Shown here one piece after another: positions 24,245-30,382 of a stretch of 30,382 nucleotides of DNA (positions are counted from its first letter, which is position 1; each line of letters begins with the position of its first letter). The translations under genes were made by a program, and so were the position numbers. The stretch is from Trachelipus rathkii. Its lineage: Eukaryota; Arthropoda; Malacostraca; Isopoda; Trachelipodidae. The DNA lies in assembly GCA_015478945.1 (NCBI GenBank), contig JABUQX010131037.1, forward strand, positions 1-30,382. Reading direction: 5' to 3'. The notes under the pieces were generated by a model. That model had not been told where the DNA came from. It saw nothing but the letters and a program-made list of their open reading frames with translations, and ran no database searches.

Positions 24245-24900
24245 CTTGATGACACCACCCATAGGCTGAAGCCGTAAAGTTACTTTTACGTGCGGACGGA
24301 GCTGAAGAAGGAAAGGGATAAGATGATAAAAATGGGCATCATCGTTCCCTCCACGTCGCCATATTTTGCACCTGTTGTCGTTGTCCAGAAAAAGGACGGG
24401 AGTAAAAGAGTATGTTCGGACTACAGGGCCTTGAATAGGATCACGGTCTTCGATCCTGAGCCCATGACTACAACTCAGACTTTATTTACCAAATTTGCAA
24501 AGGACAAGTTTTATACAAAACTTGACTTAGCCAAGGGCTACTGGCAGATAAAAATAAAGCCTGAGGATTGCTACAAAACCGGTTTTCACCGAGGACGACA
24601 TTTCATTACCCCAAGCTACCATTCCGGTAGGGTTAATGCCTGCGAGCAACGCTTGTAAGGTCTAATGCGCAGGATTCTGGATGGAATCAACGATTCGACG
24701 TTTTATAGCGATCGATATCATCGGCATTCGCCAGAACCTGGCGCGAGCATGTACGATCACGATGAGACGGTTCTTTCAAAAGACTTGCAAGAAGAGGGAT
24801 TCACCATCAGACCGGCGAAGTGCGAGTTTGCATCTTCAAGTGTCGAATTTTTTTGGGTCCATTTCATTGGCATGGCACAAAGGATTAACATGAGGACAAT
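24245..24900 (+). other. Reverse transcriptase domain of the Gypsy remains
   Basis: Fingers and palm through to the start of the thumb lie in one reading frame (frame of base 24290) with stops at 24275-24277 and 24656-24658. The primer-grip side KCEF and the VxFLG-like VEFFWVHFIG (24845-24874) are present, with W replacing the usual LG step. A local double shift around 24690-24760 scrambles the catalytic loop. Confidence 0.85.
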
Positions 24901-25099
24901 GTGATCAAAAATAAGAAAACAGAGCAACCTAAGAATAAGAAGCAAGTAAGGTCTTTCTTAGGGCTCACTGGTTACTACCAAGAATTTGTGAAAAACTATG
25001 CACAGATTGCAGCGCCATTGACCGCCCTTGAACAAAGAAGAGTGAGCCAACGAAGATCGAGGAGCCCAAACATCAACAGGCATTTGAGAAGTGAAGACC

Positions 25100-25460
25100 G
25101 CTTGAGCTCGAAGCCGCAGTATTGAAGATGCCAGAGTGGAGAAGACGTTCACCGTTGCGTACACGTAGTGTGGGCGCGAGTTCTGAGGTGATCATAACTT
25201 TTATCTCACTGGATATCTGCTATCCTATTCTACATAAAAGACGGAGGAATTTACTTCCAATCCGATCTGCTTTACTGGGAGTAAAAAAGATTATCCTGTG
25301 ACATATAAACAAGGTACTCGAACTTTTGGAATAAAAGTAGGCATTAGCGATCGTTATGAGCTAGTTAGTATAAAATTTCAGAGTCCATATATACCTCTAT
25401 AATACTCGGAAGGTGATATTTATTCTTCAGCTCACTGACCATTATAGAACCAGCGACGGC
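25100..25460 (+). other. RNase H domain traces of the Gypsy remains
   Basis: LKMPEW near 25123-25140 corresponds to the segment just before the first catalytic Asp in Gypsy RNase H, but the TDAS motif itself is lost. A later frame gives ALAIVMS followed by a stop (25339-25362), and a further stretch ends in LTDH, where the aspartate is a conserved catalytic residue. Frames alternate, so the enzyme is inactive as written. Confidence 0.65.
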
Positions 25461-25737
25461 TAATGAATAATATATATATAGAATAGAATGATAATGTTAA
25501 TAGGAAATTAATATAGAATAATGAGGATTGAGTCTATATACTTGAGTCAAAATTAGGGTCAAGATTTATTATCTATAAACACACATTAAATGGGAGAGAT
25601 AATGATATATATAATATTATATAAGATATATTCTAATTAAAATGCACAGAGTCGAATTGCACGAGGACTAAGACTCATAAGACACAAAATTCGACTGAAT
25701 TGATAACTAGAGATGCAGATGAACTCGATTGTCAAAC

Positions 25738-27950
25738 TGAAAGAAGCGGACAGCAGAGGCTCTTGAGCTAAATGAAACGCCCCATAGAGTATTTAACCTC
25801 AATTGTAGACATATAAAAGTGCAAAATAGTTGAATTTGCGCTTATCAATAATTGGTGGCCAAAAAATATTTCAGATGGCTGATTCTCATTATCATTATAT
25901 ACATGATTTTTCTTGATATGGTTTATAAATCCTCTAACCGTCCTCCCCTATTAAGGCTACGCTCATTCTTTTATTTTTATAGTGATTTGATTGTCATTAA
26001 AGGTTTAGCTCATAAGTTATAAGAATATTAAGGCACTTTGTTTTAATAGAGGTATTTGTATTTTGAGTGTATCATGCAAACATGAAAATCTCGACTTTTT
26101 ATACGAAACTTATTTTTGTAAACTTTATAGTTCTATCATTGTCGTGTTTGAGATATATGCTTTTTGATTAATCATATTAAATTTTTATTAACTTATTATA
26201 ATTATCTAACGGTATTGAAACTAATTTAAAAAGCAGTGTATAAGAGCCACTATGCCTACGTACCGCATATTCACAACTCTATATCCTGTATAGAACATAG
26301 TGCACATCATAGGAATATATTATTTAAAATAATTATGAGAATAAAAATTTAGTAATTATATAAGGAGTGGTAGCATAGCGCTATGTTTCAATCATTTGGT
26401 AAACCATTTATGTATTTGACTTTAAAGACTAATTGTCATGTCATTATAAATAAAAGAAATCCTATTGTACAAATTTCAACACTATTTTCAATCTACTAAA
26501 ATATAGTTATATATATATTTATCGTTCTGAATTATTGTATAAAATATTATTACATATCATTTATTATATATATTTAAGATATAATGATTGATATGAGAAC
26601 CTGTAATTCATAAATTACAGAAATTCCATTATAATATATAGATTTAAAGGTATATAGTATATTGATATATTTATTGAACTTTCTTTATCGCTATCATTTA
26701 ATATATTTTATTTCTTTGAGAAAAATAATTTTATGTACAAAAAATAATTTAAATTTCAAACTCGATCTAAATTTAAATTTATTTGTTATTCATATAAATC
26801 ACGATGCCTTGTAAATTAATTTATCCATGCAATTATTAGTAAAGCACATTTGCCACCAATACAGATACTTTAACATATAGTTTTAAGTCACTATTCTGGA
26901 ATTTAAATGAAATATGATAATTTCAGATTGTGTAATTAAATGTGTACTAATAGAAAGTGGTGTATTGAGATCATTAGTCTATTAAGAGATATTAAGCTGA
27001 AATGTTTGTAAATGCAATGAGTTGATTTGTAAATATATTTTTAACTTTGCTATATTTGGTTGTCAAAAGGCACTATGAGTACTGAGCAGAAAATCACATT
27101 CGATAAGAGTGCTTAGCGGATCAAGATGAGAGAGTGTGTATAGTAATTAATACTAACCTGGCATGAAGTAAGGCTGATGGTTAGTAGCAAGTTAAATTAT
27201 TTTCTATGCCAAATTGTATCAGCAACACCACACCACAACACGAAAATACTTAACATATTTAGTGAGACTACGTAAATATATAAAAAATTTGATAGAGTTT
27301 ATAATATGTTGATTTATTAACATATGATTAATATTATGTATTGTTTCTCTTTTTCGTATTTATTTATAGATTAATTTATTCATTAATTATGGACATAACT
27401 ATCTAGTTGCTTAGAGAGAACGGATATATCAAAGTCAGCTGTTCATTGATAACATTTATGTACCACTAACAACGAATCGAGTTCTTTTATTTAGTTTAAA
27501 TATAAAGTCTGTATTTAAATTTTTACTAAAGTTAAGATTAAAGCTTTATACTTATCAATACCACTCATGTTTAATTAGAATTTAGTTATATACTATATTT
27601 TATTATATTTATTAATTTTGATATATAAAATATAATTCTAAATTATTATATACCATATTAATTTCTGGATTTTAGAACAGAAAAAGAAAATTTTATTATA
27701 ATTTTAAAGTACTATAGTTAGCGAAGATAAGTGTAGATTTTTGAATATAATATTATTTTGATTATATATACATCACTTTACGTGAAACACATAACTTAGT
27801 TATGTAACATATGTCATGTATACCACCATTATAATAGTACAAAAACGCCTTCTAACATAGGGCACTTTGTTGCATGATCTTAAATTAATATATGGAGCAA
27901 CTTTGATAAGAGTATTAAAAGTAAATAATAATTCTTTTGGACATACTATT
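25738..27950. other. AT-rich DNA, no gene
   Basis: About 2.2 kb of AT-rich sequence in which all frames close quickly. If the integrase of the Gypsy copy was once here it is deleted or unreadable. A perfect 12-bp palindrome CATAGCGCTATG is at 26374-26385. No tRNA or other RNA gene was recognised. Confidence 0.55.
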
Positions 27951-27954
27951 GTTG

Positions 27955-28025
27955 TTCTAATATTAATATATGATATATATATGATATATAATATTATATT
28001 ATATATATATTAATATTATATAATA

Positions 28026-28056
<31 letters not shown>

Positions 28057-28080
28057 AAATATCTATATATATAATATTAG
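27955..28080. repeat. TA-rich tract
   Basis: (TA)n with slips, left flank of the GGTATC block. Confidence 0.85.
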
Positions 28081-28097
28081 TGAGCACGATGATGAAA

Positions 28098-28225
28098 AGT
28101 ATCGGTATATCGGTATCGGTGGTATCGGTCGATTTTGGAGGTATCGGTATCTGGAATTTTGAGAGTAGTAGTATCAGGAACGGTATCGGTAACTTTTTGC
28201 CTGATACGCCTTTACCGATACCACA
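28098..28225. repeat. GGTATC-type minisatellite with inverted copies
   Basis: GGTATC or GGTATCGG occurs repeatedly from 28098 to 28192 and then once in inverted form (ACCGATACC, 28214-28222). GGTATCGGTAA (28182-28192) and TTACCGATACC (28212-28222) form a perfect 11-bp stem with a 19-base loop. An alternative stem pairs GTATCAGG with CCTGATAC (28171-28178 and 28200-28207). The block is an island of normal composition between two TA tracts. Confidence 0.8.
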
Positions 28226-28255
28226 CATGTTTTGGCGTCTTTTAATTGATTTCGA

Positions 28256-28362
28256 TATATATAATATATATATATATATATATTATATAATATATATATA
28301 TTATTTATTATAAATATAATTATATAATATATATATATACGTATATATTATATATATATCAC
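28256..28362. repeat. TA-rich tract
   Basis: (TA)n with slips, between the GGTATC block and a second short island (28363-28448) of normal composition that I cannot assign. Confidence 0.85.
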
Positions 28363-28448
28363 GTACCATGTCCCGCATTGCTTCAGGGGGTGGTTTTGGT
28401 AGTTGAAAGGTTTTGAACTTATCAACACCATGTCACGTAACAAGCAAG

Positions 28449-28492
28449 TATTTATTATATATTATATAATATATTATTATATATATATTATA

Positions 28493-28525
<33 letters not shown>

Positions 28526-28642
28526 AATATAATATTATATATATATTTTAGTTATATTATATATATATAATATAGTATATAATATAATATATATATTATA
28601 TAGTATATATATATATACCTGTATATAATATATATATTTTGT
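28449..28642. repeat. TA-rich tract
   Basis: Long AT-only run, mostly (TA)n. To its right the composition becomes normal and remains so to the window end. Confidence 0.85.
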
Positions 28643-28719
28643 CTGATAATTTTCCGTATCTATCTGACCTACTGTATTTAATATACGGACGTTGTTTCGC
28701 ATTTTGTGCTTTACGAGAA

Positions 28720-28782
28720 CGTAAGAAATGCTATAATTTGCGTTAGTTTTTGTTAAACTTGCGCAAAATCGTAAGAAATGCT
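28720..28782 (+). repeat. 13-bp direct repeat 50 bp apart
   Basis: CGTAAGAAATGCT occurs at 28720-28732 and 28770-28782. Between them is TGCG...CGCA-like sequence. Too short to interpret; it could be a small duplication or a site pair of an unrecognised element. Confidence 0.6.
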
Positions 28783-28967
28783 TACCACAAGTAAGGAATT
28801 TCCGTAATTCTATAAAAGGTTGCTATTTCCTGGGATTGCTGAATTTTTATTTATTTCATAGAAAGGTGGCAACAAAAAAATGAACGGCGTTGGTAAGCCT
28901 ACTCACAATCCGTCATTTTTTTGAAAGTTGATGAAGTATTTCATTCAATAAAATCAGCTTAAATCTA

Positions 28968-30117
28968 ATGTTCTTCCAAAATCGATTTATGCCATCAATA
29001 GTTGATGCAATTTTTGGCATATAACCATTTTTTTAATTTATTTCTGTTTATCCCGAAATCGACGGGCTCCATCACAGCATCTAATTCAAATTGCTTGCAG
29101 AACAAGATAAACGCTCATGCAGAAATCGTGTTCCGTTTTGCCACGGAATTCAGGCTATTAGTGTAGGCAATCAGGAGTGCAAAGAAAGTCCTATGGATGT
29201 TAAGTGTAGGTTTAGTGTTTTTATAATAATAAAGATCCAAATTTTTAAGTTCTTCATCTGTAGAAGCGTTTGAAAATGGATGAATTTTTGAAGAGGTATA
29301 GGGTACTGAAGGTAATAGTGATCTCCTGAGAGCTAAATTCCCTTGGTTGAGAGATGGAGCGATGTTAGTTCGAAAGAAAATGTCCATTGTGTTTTGAAGG
29401 CTCGCATCTTTAGTTATTGGAAGTTTGAAAATACATTAGTCATAACGTTACAGTCGACAATTATATCTTGTAACCGATGTGGCCCGTGAGTTTCATGGGA
29501 TACTTTCTTTAATCCTAAAGAAACTGCCAATTCAGTTGTTGTTAATAAAAGATATAAAATTTGCATGTGAAAATTTTTTGTCTTTAAAAATTCGTTCTTT
29601 GTCTCGTAGGGGTCCAATGTAAGGAAGCGAGCATAAACAGGAAGTTTAATAACATCATATGCTATAGTTTTCGGGCGATAAGTGTTATCGAGAAACGAGT
29701 AACCAGTTTCAAAAATGTTAGAGGGATAGAGGCTGAAGCTAGAAAATTTACGGAGAAAGGTGAGTTCTTCATGGAAAAACTTCCAATCTGAACAAATAAA
29801 CAAAGGCTTGTTGATGCGGGGCCTTAGAACCTTGCAATTTTAATGTTAAAGGAGAAGTAGAATATAAGAAATTAGTCCGAAGTAATGTATTAGTGAGATG
29901 CGATATATATATTAGCAAGCCCACAAATACTTTAATTGGGACTAATTTCTTTATTAATATTCCTTAATCGTAATTGTATAAATACGAAGCGTTTACGATA
30001 AATGAATTTTAAAAGATCTCCTTTGTTTTCATTTAGACCGTTTCGGGTTTTTGTCCATGTTGTGCTTACGGCTTCGATAAGAAATTGCTCACCAATTTTA
30101 GCCACGAATTTCCAGTT
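28968..30117 (-). pseudogene. Unrecognised coding-like region on the minus strand, several frames
   Basis: Read right to left, four open stretches follow each other: 30117-29932 (61 residues, including WKFVAKIGEQFLIEAVSTTW), about 29841-29414 (about 140 residues, including KLPVYARFLTLDPYETKNEF and HGPHRLQDIIVDCNVMTNVF), about 29431-29115 in the frame reached by a -1 shift (SLLPSVPYTSSKIHPFS), and 29114-28998 in the same frame after a TGA (ELDAVMEPVDFGINRNKLKK), then another TGA and about ten more residues. The composition is protein-like (balanced hydrophobic and charged residues, few low-complexity runs), unlike other frames in the window. A possible intron lies between the first two stretches (donor GTAAAC at about 30000, acceptor after CAAG at about 29843), but the phases do not match. 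I do not recognise the family. It could be a decayed host gene, a transposon or viral gene, or a gene with sequence errors. Confidence 0.5.
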
Positions 30118-30215
30118 TTAAGCGAACCGCGATTTCGGTAGCTTTACTTTTTGTTTTTAAAAAATTCGAACCAGCTATATGTGATGAGAGTATGTTGGGT
30201 TTGGAATAAGCGAGA

Positions 30216-30243
30216 AATAAAAAAAATTAACATGGTGTCAGAA
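30216..30243 (+). promoter_or_regulatory. Possible LTR end plus primer-binding site
   Basis: AATAAA (30216-30221) is followed by TTAACA and then TGGTGTCAGAA (30233-30243). LTR retrotransposons commonly have the LTR end in CA directly followed by a TGG-starting site complementary to a tRNA 3' end. No second LTR lies in the window, and this sequence overlaps no identified element, so the match may be accidental. Confidence 0.25.
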
Positions 30244-30382
30244 TTACAAAAAATGGATCAACTATTTGTGATGGAGTTTAACCATTTGGAAGAAATTTGT
30301 CTAAGATTATATTAGAAAATTCATTAGAAATTCAGACGGGGCCTAACACGCCGCCATGCTCTTGGTTTGTTTTACATTTTTC

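Larger units (their letters stand above)
24045..25737 (+). pseudogene. pol: Ty3/Gypsy retrotransposon polymerase remains (reverse transcriptase and RNase H)
   Basis: These are remnants of the enzyme that copies a Gypsy element's RNA into DNA. The reverse transcriptase is plain from about 24245 to 24900: ELKKE then MGIIVPS, SPYFAPVVVVQKKDGSKRVC, DYRALNRIT, LDLAKGYWQI (first catalytic Asp) and KTGF, all within 24290-24590. VNA follows at 24633-24641, RILDG near 24672, then EEGFTIRPAKCEF (24791-24829). The YxDD site near 24705 reads YSDR in this frame, so its second aspartate is missing. The RSFLGLTGYY block (24949-24978) is in another frame. RNase H traces are ALAIV (near 25340) and LTDH (near 25430). 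A motif after RNase H, ADEL, is at 25715-25726. In-frame stops lie at 24275, 24656 and 24901, with several frameshifts. Protease, most of integrase and LTRs are not seen. The leading 200 bp (24045-24245) is a weaker assignment. Confidence 0.88.

Noticed and set aside
26361..26400. tRNA-like words (GGTAGCATAGCG) near the 12-bp palindrome
   Set aside because: No acceptor stem, anticodon arm or T-loop consensus could be arranged around it.
28080..28313. Open frames on both strands across the GGTATC block
   Set aside because: They translate the short tandem repeat and the TA tracts.

Overview
This window reads as a piece of eukaryotic, probably invertebrate, non-genic DNA. It is strongly AT-rich and crowded with simple repeats. 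Its only recognisable coding matter is retroelement remains plus one unrecognised broken gene. The opening LINE endonuclease fragment resembles RTE-type endonucleases that are abundant in decapod crustaceans, and the load of (AT)n, (GA)n, (ATT)n and (TTC)n also fits a crustacean. That assignment is an inference. I see no intact protein-coding gene, no rRNA, no tRNA and no CRISPR array. Nothing bacterial is present.

Layout. At 1-480 lies the end of a LINE endonuclease domain with an in-frame stop and a frameshift. From 480 to 4440 there is a dense patchwork: a 29-bp minisatellite kept in perfect register, (ATT)n and (TAG)n, an 855-bp inverted-repeat structure with a GC-rich core, (GA)n, a 7-bp minisatellite, about 820 bp of pyrimidine tract built from TTC, and AT-rich DNA. 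From about 5.25 to 14.36 kb runs the most striking object: a diverged head-to-tail satellite array of roughly 300-bp AT-rich monomers, about 28 to 30 units. The array is easy to miss because the copies differ by many small indels.

From 14.4 to 18.2 kb there is featureless AT-rich DNA. From 18.2 to 25.7 kb the sequence is less AT-rich, purine-biased and carries a scatter of decayed LTR-retrotransposon signals: integrase-like patches near 19.2 and 19.9 kb, two broken Gag-type zinc knuckles near 20.78 and 22.73 kb, and a clear Ty3/Gypsy reverse transcriptase and RNase H carcass at 24.05-25.74 kb. From 25.7 to 28.6 kb it is AT-rich again, with TA tracts around two short non-AT islands, one of them a GGTATC-type hairpin block. 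From 28.97 to 30.12 kb the minus strand carries a long coding-like region in several frames that I cannot assign. The window ends with a possible LTR end plus primer-binding-site motif.

These parts do not form a working pathway. The shared theme is transposon decay and tandem-repeat growth. Frameshifts in every coding relic and ragged satellite units could mean old age, poor base accuracy of an unpolished long-read assembly, or both. This sequence alone cannot separate them.
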